64,000 nucleotides of DNA from Oscillospiraceae bacterium (GCA_017521485.1 JAFXCL010000005.1:1-64000), one strand, 5' to 3'; counted from the stretch's first letter, positions 42,088 to 50,868 are shown. The notes: generated from the letters alone by a model not told the origin. Made by a program: numbers and translations.

Positions 42088-42113
42088 CATACTAAAGGAG
42101 TTGTAAATTATAT

Positions 42114-43751
42114 ATGGTTATCACAGATTATCTGGAACGAAATGCCCGGCTTTACAGTGCAGAAACGGCACTGGTGGAGATCAACCCCTCCGAGGAGCGG
42201 GATAATGCCGTCACCTGGCGGGATTTTAACCTGATCGAAAACGCCAACCCCGACGCACCCTATCGCCGGGATATGAGCTGGAAGGATTTTGACCGGCGGG
42301 CAAACCGCTTTGCCAATCTGCTTCTCAGCCGTGGCCTGAAGAAGGGCACTAAGGTCGCCATTTTGCTGATGAACTGCTTAGAATGGCTTCCCATTTACTT
42401 TGGTATTCTTAAGGCCGGCTGTATCGCTGTGCCTATGAACTTCCGCTACGCCTCCGATGAGATCGAGTACTGTCTGGACCTGGCAGATGTGGATGTGCTG
42501 GTATTCGGACCGGAATTTGTCAGCCGGATCGATGCCATCGAACATAAGCTAGGCTTTTTGAAAATGATGTTCTTCGTGGGCAGAAACTGCCCCGAATACG
42601 CAGAGGACTGTATGCGGCTGATCGGCTTCTGTTCCTCCAGCGCACCTCCGGTGGCGCTGACAGAGGACGACCACGCAGCCATCTACTTCTCCTCCGGTAC
42701 TACCGGCTTCCCCAAGGCAATTTTGCACGATCACCGCTCCTTAAACTGCGCCTGTATGGTGGAGCAGAACCACCACGGCCAGACCCGGCAGGACACCTTC
42801 CTGTGCATCCCGCCTCTGTACCACACCGGCGCAAAAATGCACTGGTTCGGCTCTCTGCTGTCCGGCAGTAAGGCTGTGCTTCTGCGGGGCGTAAAGCCCG
42901 AGTGGATATTGCGGGCAGTGACCGAAGAAAAATGCACCATTGTCTGGCTGCTTGTGCCCTGGGCGCAGGATCTATTAGATGCAGTAGAGTCCGGACGGAT
43001 TAACCTTAATGACTATTATCTGGATCAGTGGCGGCTGATGCACATTGGCGCTCAGCCTGTTCCTCCCAGCCTCATTCGCCGCTGGATGGAGCTGTTCCCC
43101 CATCACCAGTACGATACCAACTACGGCCTTTCCGAATCCATCGGACCGGGCTGTGTCCATCTTGGCGTGGAAAACACCCACAAGGTGGGCGCTATTGGCA
43201 AGCCCGGTTATCTGTGGGAAACCAAGATCATCGATGAGACCGGCAACGAGGTTCCCCAGGGCGAAGTGGGCGAGCTGGCGGTCCGGGGTCCCGGCGTGAT
43301 GCTTTGCTACTACAAAAACCCCGAAGCCACCAACGAAGTCCTGAAGGGCGACTGGCTCTGGACCGGCGATATGGCTCGTATGGACGAAGACGGCTTCATC
43401 TATCTGGTTGACCGGAAAAAGGATGTGGTCATCTCCGGCGGCGAAAACCTGTATCCTGTCCAGATCGAGGACTTCCTCCGGGGCTTTGACAAGATCAAGG
43501 ATGTGGCAGTCATCGGTCTGCCTGACCCCCGTCTGGGTGAGATCGCTGCCGCGATTATTGAAGTGAAAGAGGGCGTTACCTGCACCGAGGCAGAAATTAA
43601 CGAATTCTGCGCCTCTATGCCCCGGTACAAGCGTCCCAGAAAGATTATTTTCGACAAGATTCCCAGAAATCCCACCGGCAAGATCGAAAAGCCGGTGCTC
43701 CGGGAAAAATACTGTCATGGCCGTCTGGTGGAAAGCCAGATTACCGGTTAA
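42114..43751 (+). CDS. AMP-binding acyl-CoA synthetase (probable aryl- or acyl-acid activating)
   Basis: A 545-residue ANL-superfamily ligase making an acyl-adenylate and then the CoA thioester. Visible: P-loop YFSSGTTGFPKA (about residue 190), NYGLSESIGPG (A5), DWLWTGDMARMDEDGF (A7), GGENLYPVQIED (hinge and A8) and the catalytic Lys in NPTGKIEKPVLR. It is the first gene behind the Phe T-box. The acid is not readable from sequence; the operon suggests an arylacetate, propionate-type or other carboxylate. A second, unrelated ligase (phenylacetate-CoA ligase) lies four genes later. The ATG at 42114 follows AAAGGAG. Confidence 0.88.
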   Translation: MVITDYLERNARLYSAETALVEINPSEERDNAVTWRDFNLIENANPDAPYRRDMSWKDFDRRANRFANLLLSRGLKKGTKVAILLMNCLEWLPIYFGILKAGCIAVPMNFRYASDEIEYCLDLADVDVLVFGPEFVSRIDAIEHKLGFLKMMFFVGRNCPEYAEDCMRLIGFCSSSAPPVALTEDDHAAIYFSSGTTGFPKAILHDHRSLNCACMVEQNHHGQTRQDTFLCIPPLYHTGAKMHWFGSLLSGSKAVLLRGVKPEWILRAVTEEKCTIVWLLVPWAQDLLDAVESGRINLNDYYLDQWRLMHIGAQPVPPSLIRRWMELFPHHQYDTNYGLSESIGPGCVHLGVENTHKVGAIGKPGYLWETKIIDETGNEVPQGEVGELAVRGPGVMLCYYKNPEATNEVLKGDWLWTGDMARMDEDGFIYLVDRKKDVVISGGENLYPVQIEDFLRGFDKIKDVAVIGLPDPRLGEIAAAIIEVKEGVTCTEAEINEFCASMPRYKRPRKIIFDKIPRNPTGKIEKPVLREKYCHGRLVESQITG

Positions 43752-43783
43752 GCTGCAACTGTTTTTTACATAATAGAAAGACT

Positions 43784-45349
43784 GTGATTACTTTGGATTT
43801 ACTTATCAAGCTTCCAATGCTCATAATTTTCTTTGGCATTATGATCGGCATTGGAATATACTGCAAAAAACATTCTACCAATGTGGATGGCTTTGTGCTG
43901 GGCGGCCGCAGTGTCGGCCCGTGGCTGACTGCCTTTGCCTACGGCACATCCTATTTCTCTGCCGTTGTATTTGTAGGCTATGCAGGCCAGTTTGGCTGGA
44001 AATACGGCATTGCCGCCACTTGGGCAGGCATCGGCAACGCCCTGATCGGCTCGCTGATGGCTTGGGCGATCTTAGGCCGCCGCACCCGGGTGATGACCCA
44101 GCACTTAGACAGCGCTACTATGCCCCAGTTCTTTAGTAAGCGCTTTGACAGCAACGGATTAAAGCTTGCCGCCTCTGCAATCATCTTTATCTTCTTAATC
44201 CCCTACACTGCTTCCCTGTATAACGGTCTGAGCCGTCTGTTCGGTATGGCATTTAATATCGACTATGGGGTCTGTGTGATCGTTATGGCAATCATCACTG
44301 CCATCTATGTGATCGCCGGCGGCTATATGGCCACTGCTATCAACGACTTTATTCAGGGTCTAATTATGATCGTGGGTATTATTGCGGTGATTGCTGCTGT
44401 GCTGAAGGGTCAGGGCGGCTTTATGGAAGCACTAAGCCGGTTAGGACAGGTTTCCGATCCGGAGGTTTCCAATATCCCCGGCGTATTCAACTCCTTCCTG
44501 GGTCCCGACCCCAAAAACTTATTGGGTGTGGTGATCCTCACCTCTCTTGGCACTTGGGGACTTCCCCAGATGGTGCAGAAGTTCTATGCTATCAAAAGTG
44601 AAAAGGCGATCAACAAGGGAATGATCATTTCCACTGTGTTTGCCTTGATCGTGGCTGGGGGCTGTTATTTCTTAGGCGGCTTCGGTCGGCTGTTCTCGAG
44701 CCGGGTGGATGTGGCTACAGAAGGCTTTGATGCTATTATCCCCGTAATGCTTTCTGACCTGTCTCCGTTTCTCATTTCCGTGGTAGTCATTTTAGTGCTG
44801 TCTGCCTCTATGTCTACCCTGTCCTCTCTGGTGCTGACCTCCAGCTCCACCCTGACACTGGATTTCATTAAAGGAAATCTGGTAAAGAAAATGGATGAAA
44901 AGCGCCAGCTTCTGACGATCCGTTTGCTGATCGTTGTGTTTATTCTCATTTCCGTTGTGCTGGCACTGATCCAGTACAATTCCAGTGTGACTTTTATTGC
45001 TCAGCTGATGGGCATTTCCTGGGGTGCGCTGGCAGGTGCGTTCCTCGCCCCGTTCCTTTATGGTCTTTACTGGAAGAAAACCACGAAAGCCGCTGTGTGG
45101 GTAAGTTTCCTGTTCTCTACAGTGGTTATGCTGTGTAATATTTTCTTCCCCCAATACTTCCCAGCCCTTTTGCGGACGCCCATCAATGCCGGTGTTTTCT
45201 GTATGCTAGCTGGACTGATCTTAGTTCCCGCGGTCAGTCTCTTTACAAAGAAACCCGATGGGGCGCATATCCAGCAGGTGTTCTCCTGCTATGACCGCAC
45301 CGTAACCGTATCCGTAACCGATTCTATTGGTGAATCCAAGGAGGTATAA
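43784..45349 (+). CDS. Sodium:solute symporter (SSS family)
   Basis: A 521-residue protein with about 13 membrane helices of the SLC5/PutP-PanF fold. Typical segments: DGFVLGGRSVGPWLTAFAYGTSYFSAVVFVGYAG (helix 1), VIAGGYMATAINDFIQGLIM, and VVILVLSASMSTLSSLVLTSSSTLTLDF, the helix 8 Na+ site with Ser/Thr residues. It starts at GTG 43784, 32 nt after the ligase gene. Between an acyl-CoA ligase and indolepyruvate oxidoreductase, under Phe T-box control, it is best read as an importer of an aromatic acid, though the substrate is inferred only from context. Confidence 0.88.
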   Translation: MITLDLLIKLPMLIIFFGIMIGIGIYCKKHSTNVDGFVLGGRSVGPWLTAFAYGTSYFSAVVFVGYAGQFGWKYGIAATWAGIGNALIGSLMAWAILGRRTRVMTQHLDSATMPQFFSKRFDSNGLKLAASAIIFIFLIPYTASLYNGLSRLFGMAFNIDYGVCVIVMAIITAIYVIAGGYMATAINDFIQGLIMIVGIIAVIAAVLKGQGGFMEALSRLGQVSDPEVSNIPGVFNSFLGPDPKNLLGVVILTSLGTWGLPQMVQKFYAIKSEKAINKGMIISTVFALIVAGGCYFLGGFGRLFSSRVDVATEGFDAIIPVMLSDLSPFLISVVVILVLSASMSTLSSLVLTSSSTLTLDFIKGNLVKKMDEKRQLLTIRLLIVVFILISVVLALIQYNSSVTFIAQLMGISWGALAGAFLAPFLYGLYWKKTTKAAVWVSFLFSTVVMLCNIFFPQYFPALLRTPINAGVFCMLAGLILVPAVSLFTKKPDGAHIQQVFSCYDRTVTVSVTDSIGESKEV

Positions 45350-45354
45350 AGAAT

Positions 45355-47091
45355 ATGAAAACACTGATGCTTGGCAACGAAGCCGTTGCCAGAGGTCTTT
45401 TTGAAGCCGGCTGCAGCTTTATTTCCAGCTACCCCGGCACCCCCAGCACAGAGATCACCGAATGTGCTGCCCTCTATAAGGAAATGTACGCCGAGTGGGC
45501 GCCCAACGAAAAGGTAGCTATGGAAGCCGCTTTCGGCGCAAGCTTAGCCGGTAAGCGCAGCTTCTGTGCCATGAAGCACGTAGGTCTGAATGTGGCTGCC
45601 GACCCCCTGTTTACCATCGGTTATACCGGCGTGAACGGTGGTATGGTGATCGGTGTTGCAGACGATGCAGGTATGCACTCCTCTCAAAACGAGCAGGACT
45701 CCCGCCACTATGCCCGGGCATCCAAGATCCCCATGCTGGAGCCCTCTGATTCTGCGGAAGCCCTGGCATTTACCAAGCTGGCTTATGACCTGTCTGAGGA
45801 GTTTGACACCCCGGTGTTTATCAAGATGTGTACCCGGGTTGCCCACTCTCAGAGCATTGTAGAGCCGTCAAGCCGGATCGAGGTCAGTAAGACATACGAA
45901 AAGACCCCCCAGAAGTACATTATGATGCCCGGCAACGCAAAGCTCCGCCATCCCATTGTGGAAGCGCGCACCCGCAAGCTGATCGCTTGGGCAGAAACCT
46001 GTGAAATCAACCGCGTTGAAGCGGGTGCTGACCGCTCTATGGGTATCATCACCTCCTCCACCTCCTATCAGTATGTGAAGGAAGTGTGCGGTGACAAATA
46101 TCCCGTTTTGAAGCTGGGTATGATCTGGCCTCTACCGGAAAAGAAGATCATCGACTTTGCAAAGAGTGTGGACACTCTGGTGATCGTGGAGGAGCTGGAC
46201 AGCTTTATCGAAAACCACTGCCGCCAGTTAGGTCTTGATTGCATCGGCAAGGAGAAGTTCTCCTGCATTGGCGAATTTTCTCAGAATTTGGTTGCAGAAA
46301 AGCTGGGTGTGGATACCGTTGCCGGCACAAAGCTGGATGCTGCCATCCCGCCTCGTCCTCCTGTGATGTGTGCAGGCTGCCCCCACAGAGGCCTGTTCTA
46401 CACTCTGGCAAAGAATAAGGTGACTGCTTTGGGCGATATTGGCTGTTATACCTTGGGCGCTGTGCCTCCCCTGGCGGCTCTGGACACCACCATTTGTATG
46501 GGCGCGTCCATTTCCGGTCTTCACGGCTTTACCAAGGCTGGCGGTGCGGATGAAAAGAAAGCAGTTGCCGTCATTGGCGACTCCACCTTTATGCACTCCG
46601 GTATGACCGGTCTTGTGAATATGGCTTACAACGAGTCTAATGGCACGGTCATCATTGTAGACAACTCCATTACCGGTATGACCGGTCATCAGCAGAACCC
46701 CACCACTGGCTTCAATCTGAAAGGCGACCCCTGCACCAAGATCGATCTGGAATCCTTCTGCCGGGCAATCGGCATCCGCCGTGTCCGTGTGGTCGATCCT
46801 TACGACCTGAAGCAGTGTGACGAGGCGATCAAGGAAGAAACCGCGGCTGATGAGCCTTCTGTAATTATCTCCCGCCGTCCCTGTGCTCTCTTAAAATATG
46901 TTAAGCACAAAAAGCCCATTATCGCCGACCCCAATAAGTGCGTTGGCTGTAAGGCTTGTATGAAGATCGGCTGCCCTGCGATCAGCATCTCCGGTGGCAA
47001 GGCAACCATCGACAACACCCTCTGCACCGGCTGCGGTGTCTGCGCTCAGCTGTGTAAGCTGGATGCGCTGCAGGCAGCAAAGGAGGTATAA
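45355..47091 (+). CDS. iorA: Indolepyruvate:ferredoxin oxidoreductase, alpha subunit
   Basis: IorA with IorB interconverts arylpyruvates and arylacetyl-CoA plus CO2 using thiamine diphosphate and ferredoxin. The 578-residue protein begins MKTLMLGNEAVARGLFEAGC and SYPGTPSTEI (pyrimidine domain with catalytic Glu), has PPVMCAGCPHRGLFYTL, the TPP motif GDIGCYTLGAVPP...VIGDSTFMHSG...IIVDNSITGMTGHQ, and two C-terminal [4Fe-4S] ferredoxin motifs CVGCKACMKIGCP and CTGCGVCAQLCK. It starts 5 nt after the symporter and is 3 nt from iorB. The reaction is reversible, and the T-box suggests use in the carboxylating direction. Confidence 0.95.
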   Translation: MKTLMLGNEAVARGLFEAGCSFISSYPGTPSTEITECAALYKEMYAEWAPNEKVAMEAAFGASLAGKRSFCAMKHVGLNVAADPLFTIGYTGVNGGMVIGVADDAGMHSSQNEQDSRHYARASKIPMLEPSDSAEALAFTKLAYDLSEEFDTPVFIKMCTRVAHSQSIVEPSSRIEVSKTYEKTPQKYIMMPGNAKLRHPIVEARTRKLIAWAETCEINRVEAGADRSMGIITSSTSYQYVKEVCGDKYPVLKLGMIWPLPEKKIIDFAKSVDTLVIVEELDSFIENHCRQLGLDCIGKEKFSCIGEFSQNLVAEKLGVDTVAGTKLDAAIPPRPPVMCAGCPHRGLFYTLAKNKVTALGDIGCYTLGAVPPLAALDTTICMGASISGLHGFTKAGGADEKKAVAVIGDSTFMHSGMTGLVNMAYNESNGTVIIVDNSITGMTGHQQNPTTGFNLKGDPCTKIDLESFCRAIGIRRVRVVDPYDLKQCDEAIKEETAADEPSVIISRRPCALLKYVKHKKPIIADPNKCVGCKACMKIGCPAISISGGKATIDNTLCTGCGVCAQLCKLDALQAAKEV

Positions 47092-47094
47092 AAG

Positions 47095-47667
47095 ATGAAA
47101 ACACAGAATATTATGATCGTTGGCGTTGGTGGTCAGGGAAGCTTGCTTGCCTCTAAGCTGCTGGGCCGTATGCTGCTGCAAAAGGGCTATGACATCAAGG
47201 TCTCCGAGGTTCACGGTATGAGCCAGCGGGGCGGCAGTGTGGTTACTTATGTTCGCTTCGGTGACAAGGTCTACTCCCCCGTGATCGACAAGGGCGAGGC
47301 GGATTTCATTGTTTCCTTTGAGCTTCTGGAAGCTGCCCGCTGGACAGAGTACTTAAAGCCCGGCGGCAAGATCGTTGTAAACACCCAGCAGATCTCTCCT
47401 ATGCCGGTCATTACCGGTGCGGCGGAGTATCCCCAGGGTCTTGCAGAGCAAATGAAGTCTGCCGGACTTAACGTAGATGCTTTCGATGCACTGGCACTGG
47501 CTCAGCAGGCCGGTTCTTCCAAGGCAGTAAACATCGTGCTGATGGGTCACCTGTCCAAGAACTTCGACTTTACCGAGGAAGAGTGGATGGATGCTATCGA
47601 AAAGAGTGTTCCCGCCAAATTCCTAGAGCTGAACAAAACCGCATTCCGCCTTGGCCGCAATGCCTAA
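47095..47667 (+). CDS. iorB: Indolepyruvate oxidoreductase, beta subunit
   Basis: The 190-residue gamma-type domain (POR_N partner) of 2-oxoacid:ferredoxin oxidoreductases: MIVGVGGQGSLLASKLLGRMLL (nucleotide-fold glycine loop), VHGMSQRGGSVVTYVRFG, and FELLEAARWTEYLKPGGKIVVNTQ, all typical of IorB. It forms the heterodimer or tetramer with IorA encoded immediately upstream. Confidence 0.94.
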   Translation: MKTQNIMIVGVGGQGSLLASKLLGRMLLQKGYDIKVSEVHGMSQRGGSVVTYVRFGDKVYSPVIDKGEADFIVSFELLEAARWTEYLKPGGKIVVNTQQISPMPVITGAAEYPQGLAEQMKSAGLNVDAFDALALAQQAGSSKAVNIVLMGHLSKNFDFTEEEWMDAIEKSVPAKFLELNKTAFRLGRNA

Positions 47668-47684
47668 AAAGGAGGCTATGACAA

Positions 47685-48983
47685 ATGGCTAAGTATTATC
47701 AACCGGAAATTGAAACTGCTTCCCGGGAGCAGATCAAAGCCTGGCAGGACGAGCGTCTTGTCAAGCAGGTACAGCACGTGTGGGACAATGTTCCCTACTA
47801 TCGCAAAAAAATGGAAGAAAAGGGTCTGACCCCTGCAGACATTCAGGGCACGGCAGACCTGCATAAGCTCCCCTTCCTGACAAAGGACGATCTTCGGGAA
47901 GCTTATCCCTACGGTCTGCTGGGCACACCCCTAAATGACTGTGTCCGTATCCACTCCACCTCCGGCACCACCGGCAAGCGGGTCGTAGCCTTCTACACCC
48001 AGCACGATGTGGACCTGTGGGAGGACTGCTGCGCCCGTGCCATTATGGCAGTGGGCGGCGACAAAGAGGATGTGTGCCATGTGGCTTATGGCTACGGTCT
48101 GTTCACTGGCGGTGCAGGTCTTCACGGCGGCTCTCACAAGGTAGGTTGTATGACCCTGCCTATGTCCTCCGGCAGCACCGATCGGCAGCTCCAGTTTATG
48201 ACCGATCTTGGCTCTACTATCCTCTGCTGCACCCCCTCTTATGCCGCTTACCTGTCTGAGAGTATCCACGAGCGGGGTCTGCGGGATCAGATCAAGCTGA
48301 AGGCCGGTATTTTTGGCGCAGAGGCTTGGAGTCAGAAGATGCGGGAGGATATTGAAAAGGGCCTGGGTATCAAGGCTTACGACATTTACGGTCTGACGGA
48401 GATCTCCGGCCCCGGTGTATCCTTCGAGTGTGAGGCTCAGACCGGCATGCACATCAACGAGGACCACTTCATTGCCGAGATCATCGATCCGGAAACGGAA
48501 GAAGTGCTCCCCATTGGTTCTAAGGGCGAGCTGGTATTTACCTGCATCACCAAGGAAGCCTTCCCCCTGCTCCGTTACCGTACCCGGGATATCTGTATTC
48601 TCAGCGACGAGCCCTGTCCCTGCGGCAGAACCCATATCAAGATGAGTAAGCCCATGGGCCGCAGCGACGATATGCTGATCGTCAAGGGCGTCAATGTGTT
48701 CCCCTCTCAAATCGAAACTGTCCTTCTGGAACAGGGCTATCCTGCCAACTATCAGATCATCGTGGACCGGGTCAACCACTCTGACACTTTGGAGGTCATG
48801 GTGGAAATGACCCCGGAGAACTTCTCCGACTCTTTGGCCAAGGTCACCTCTATGGAAAAGAACCTTGTGGACGCTCTGAAAGCCATGCTGGGTATCTACG
48901 CCAAGGTCCGGCTGGTTGCGCCTAAGACCATTGCCCGCAGCGAGGGCAAGGCGGTCCGTATCATCGACAAGCGCAAGATTTAA
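47685..48983 (+). CDS. paaK: Phenylacetate-CoA ligase (PaaK family)
   Basis: The 432-residue protein belongs to the PaaK branch of adenylate-forming enzymes: RIHSTSGTTGKRVVAFYT (P-loop), AEAWSQKMREDIEKGLGIKAYDIYGLTEISGPGVSFECE (A5 region), LLRYRTRDICIL (A7) and the C-terminal GRSDDMLIVKGVNVFPSQIE. It activates phenylacetate, or a related aryl acid such as indoleacetate, with ATP and CoA. Next to iorAB it would interconvert the free acid and the CoA ester used by the oxidoreductase. It has a good SD (AAGGAGG) 17 nt after iorB. Confidence 0.93.
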   Translation: MAKYYQPEIETASREQIKAWQDERLVKQVQHVWDNVPYYRKKMEEKGLTPADIQGTADLHKLPFLTKDDLREAYPYGLLGTPLNDCVRIHSTSGTTGKRVVAFYTQHDVDLWEDCCARAIMAVGGDKEDVCHVAYGYGLFTGGAGLHGGSHKVGCMTLPMSSGSTDRQLQFMTDLGSTILCCTPSYAAYLSESIHERGLRDQIKLKAGIFGAEAWSQKMREDIEKGLGIKAYDIYGLTEISGPGVSFECEAQTGMHINEDHFIAEIIDPETEEVLPIGSKGELVFTCITKEAFPLLRYRTRDICILSDEPCPCGRTHIKMSKPMGRSDDMLIVKGVNVFPSQIETVLLEQGYPANYQIIVDRVNHSDTLEVMVEMTPENFSDSLAKVTSMEKNLVDALKAMLGIYAKVRLVAPKTIARSEGKAVRIIDKRKI

Positions 48984-48995
48984 GGAGGAAACGAA

Positions 48996-49424
48996 ATGGT
49001 ACATCAAATTTCTGTATTTCTGGAAAACCGTGCCGGTCAGCTTGCTGAGATCACCGGCATTCTGGCAGATAACAACATTGACCTGCGTGCCATCTCCATT
49101 GCGGAAACCTCAGACTACGGTATACTCCGTATGATCGTGGACGATGCAGAGAAAACCACCAATATCTTACTGCAAGGCGGCTACATTCTCTCTATGACCC
49201 CAGTGCTGGTGATCGCCGTACCGGATCAGCCCGGCGGACTTGTGCCGGTTCTGTCTACGCTGGCAGAGGGCAGCATCGACATTGAGTATATGTACTCCCT
49301 GTTTTTGCATACGGACGGGAAGGCATATATGGTGTTCCGTGTCCCGGAGGAAGAAAAATTCGTTGCCTTGCTGGCAACCCACGGCATTACTCCCTGCACC
49401 GCCGAAGAACTGGGTTTAGGTTAA
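48996..49424 (+). CDS. Tandem ACT-domain protein
   Basis: The 142-residue protein is two ACT domains and nothing else: HQISVFLENRAGQLAEITGILADNNIDLRAISIAE, and VLVIAVPDQPGGLVPVLSTLAEGSIDIEYMYSLF. ACT domains bind amino acids, so it may sense phenylalanine or another aromatic amino acid and modulate a partner enzyme; genes of this type often accompany paaK and ior genes. It is the last gene of the operon, 12 nt after paaK, with AAGGAGGAAA as SD. Confidence 0.9.
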   Translation: MVHQISVFLENRAGQLAEITGILADNNIDLRAISIAETSDYGILRMIVDDAEKTTNILLQGGYILSMTPVLVIAVPDQPGGLVPVLSTLAEGSIDIEYMYSLFLHTDGKAYMVFRVPEEEKFVALLATHGITPCTAEELGLG

Positions 49425-49429
49425 TACAA

Positions 49430-49466
49430 AAAGCGCGTGTTGCCCTCTGGCAACGCGCGCTTTTTT
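49430..49466 (+). terminator. Intrinsic terminator of the T-box operon
   Basis: Stem GCGCGTGTTGCC with GGCAACGCGCGC (one G-U pair), loop CTCT, preceded by A5 and followed by TTTTTT. Confidence 0.9.
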
Positions 49467-49836
49467 CGGAAGGGGCAATACCCCTCCCCTACAAATCAAA
49501 ATGGTTGTCGCGAGCATCTGCTTGGGAGATTGCCACGTCGCTTCGCTCCTCGCAATGACACGGAAAAAACTTTCCTATACGGCAGGGGACAGCCGTTATT
49601 TTGCATTTTTCGGGACGCCGGGACGGTGTCCCCTACAATTAAGATCCGTCTGCGCAGCAGACACATTCATTTTGCATTTTGCACTTTGCATTTTACATTC
49701 CGGGAGAGGCACTGCCCGCAAGAAAAGGGCGTGTTGCAAAATAACTGCAACACGCCCTAAAACTATGGAATGTCTACATCCTGCGGATGTAGGGGCGTTC
49801 ACTGAACGCCCGCGGGCGATTAATAATCGCCCCTAC
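49467..49836. repeat. Composite block of interspersed repeats
   Basis: No gene is seen. The block holds, in order: GGGGCAATACCCCTCCCCTAC; the widespread element ATTGCCACGTCGCTTCGC...CGCAATGACA (49506-49560, the common TGTCATTGCGAGG repeat); a GGGACGCCGGGACGGTGTCCCCTAC hairpin near 49610-49635; word repeat copy D (hairpin 49648-49662, words to 49699); a GGGCGTGTTGCA stem (49727-49738 with 49746-49757); and a double-hairpin GTAGGGGCG element (49789-49836, inserts TTCACTGAA and ATTAATAAT) ending 8 bp from the aldolase stop codon. Confidence 0.8.
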
Positions 49837-49844
49837 AGATTCTT

Positions 49845-50813
49845 TTAGGCCTTGCCGGCGCAGCCGAGAACATTCACCAGCTTGTGGCGAACCAGTTCCT
49901 TGATGTTGGCACGGGCGGGCTTCAGGTACTCACGGGGGTCAAACTTACTCGGCTCATCGTTGAAGAACTTACGGATGGTGCCGGTCATAGCCAGACGCAG
50001 GTCGGAGTCGATGTTGATCTTACAGACGGACAGGGCGGCTGCCTTACGCAGCTGCTCCTCGGGAACGCCGATGGCATTGGGCATCTTGCCGCCGTTGGCG
50101 TTGACCATCTTCACATAGTCCTGGGGAACGGAAGAAGAACCGTGCAGAACAATGGGGAAGCCGGGCAGACGGCGGGTAACCTCTTCCAAAACGTCGAAAC
50201 GCAGAGCGGGAGGAACCAGAATGCCCTGCTCGTTGACAGTGCACTGCTCGGGAGTAAACTTATATGCGCCGTGGCTGGTGCCGATGGCGATTGCCAGGGA
50301 GTCACAGCCGGTCTTAGCAACAAATTCCTCCACCTCTTCAGGGCGGGTGTAGGAAGCAGCCTCTGCAGAGACATTCACTTCGTCCTCGATGCCAGCCAGG
50401 CTGCCCAGCTCAGCTTCTACCACAACACCGTGGTCGTGGGCGTACTCAACCACCTTGCGGGTGATCTCGATGTTCTCCTCGAAGGACTTGGAGGAAGCGT
50501 CGATCATAACAGAAGTAAAGCCGCCGTCGATGCAGGACTTACAGGTCTCGAAGCTGTCGCCGTGGTCCAGGTGCAGCGCCACAGGAATGTCCGGGCACTC
50601 CAGAACAGCAGCTTCCACCAGCTTCACAAGATAAGTATGGTTTGCATAAGCGCGGGCACCCTTGGAAACCTGCAGGATCACGGGGGCATTTTCCTCGCGG
50701 CAAGCCTCGGTGATTGCCTGAACGATCTCCATATTGTTCACATTGAAAGCGCCGATGGCATAACCGCCGTCGTAAGCCTTCTTAAACATTTCGGTTGTTG
50801 TAACAAGAGCCAT
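49845..50813 (-). CDS. fba: Class II fructose-bisphosphate aldolase
   Basis: Zinc-dependent aldolase cleaving fructose 1,6-bisphosphate. The 322-residue protein has GAFNVNNMEIVQAI, the metal-binding VALHLDHGDSFE, AIGTSHGAYKF and IVLHGSSSVP, with KINIDSDLRLAMTGTIRK near the C-terminus. I start at ATG 50813 (GAAAGGAACG upstream); the frame remains open further upstream but that part lies in the promoter. It is divergent from the PPi-phosphofructokinase gene, giving two consecutive glycolytic steps side by side. Confidence 0.95.
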   Translation of the reverse strand: MALVTTTEMFKKAYDGGYAIGAFNVNNMEIVQAITEACREENAPVILQVSKGARAYANHTYLVKLVEAAVLECPDIPVALHLDHGDSFETCKSCIDGGFTSVMIDASSKSFEENIEITRKVVEYAHDHGVVVEAELGSLAGIEDEVNVSAEAASYTRPEEVEEFVAKTGCDSLAIAIGTSHGAYKFTPEQCTVNEQGILVPPALRFDVLEEVTRRLPGFPIVLHGSSSVPQDYVKMVNANGGKMPNAIGVPEEQLRKAAALSVCKINIDSDLRLAMTGTIRKFFNDEPSKFDPREYLKPARANIKELVRHKLVNVLGCAGKA

Positions 50814-50868
50814 TTTTATCGTTCCTTTCTTAATAAAGCGGATCATACCGCCAATATTTCCGTATTTT

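Noticed and set aside
49437..49848. Two plus-strand open frames of about 110 codons
   Set aside because: They cover only the composite repeat block and encode low-complexity translations of repeats.
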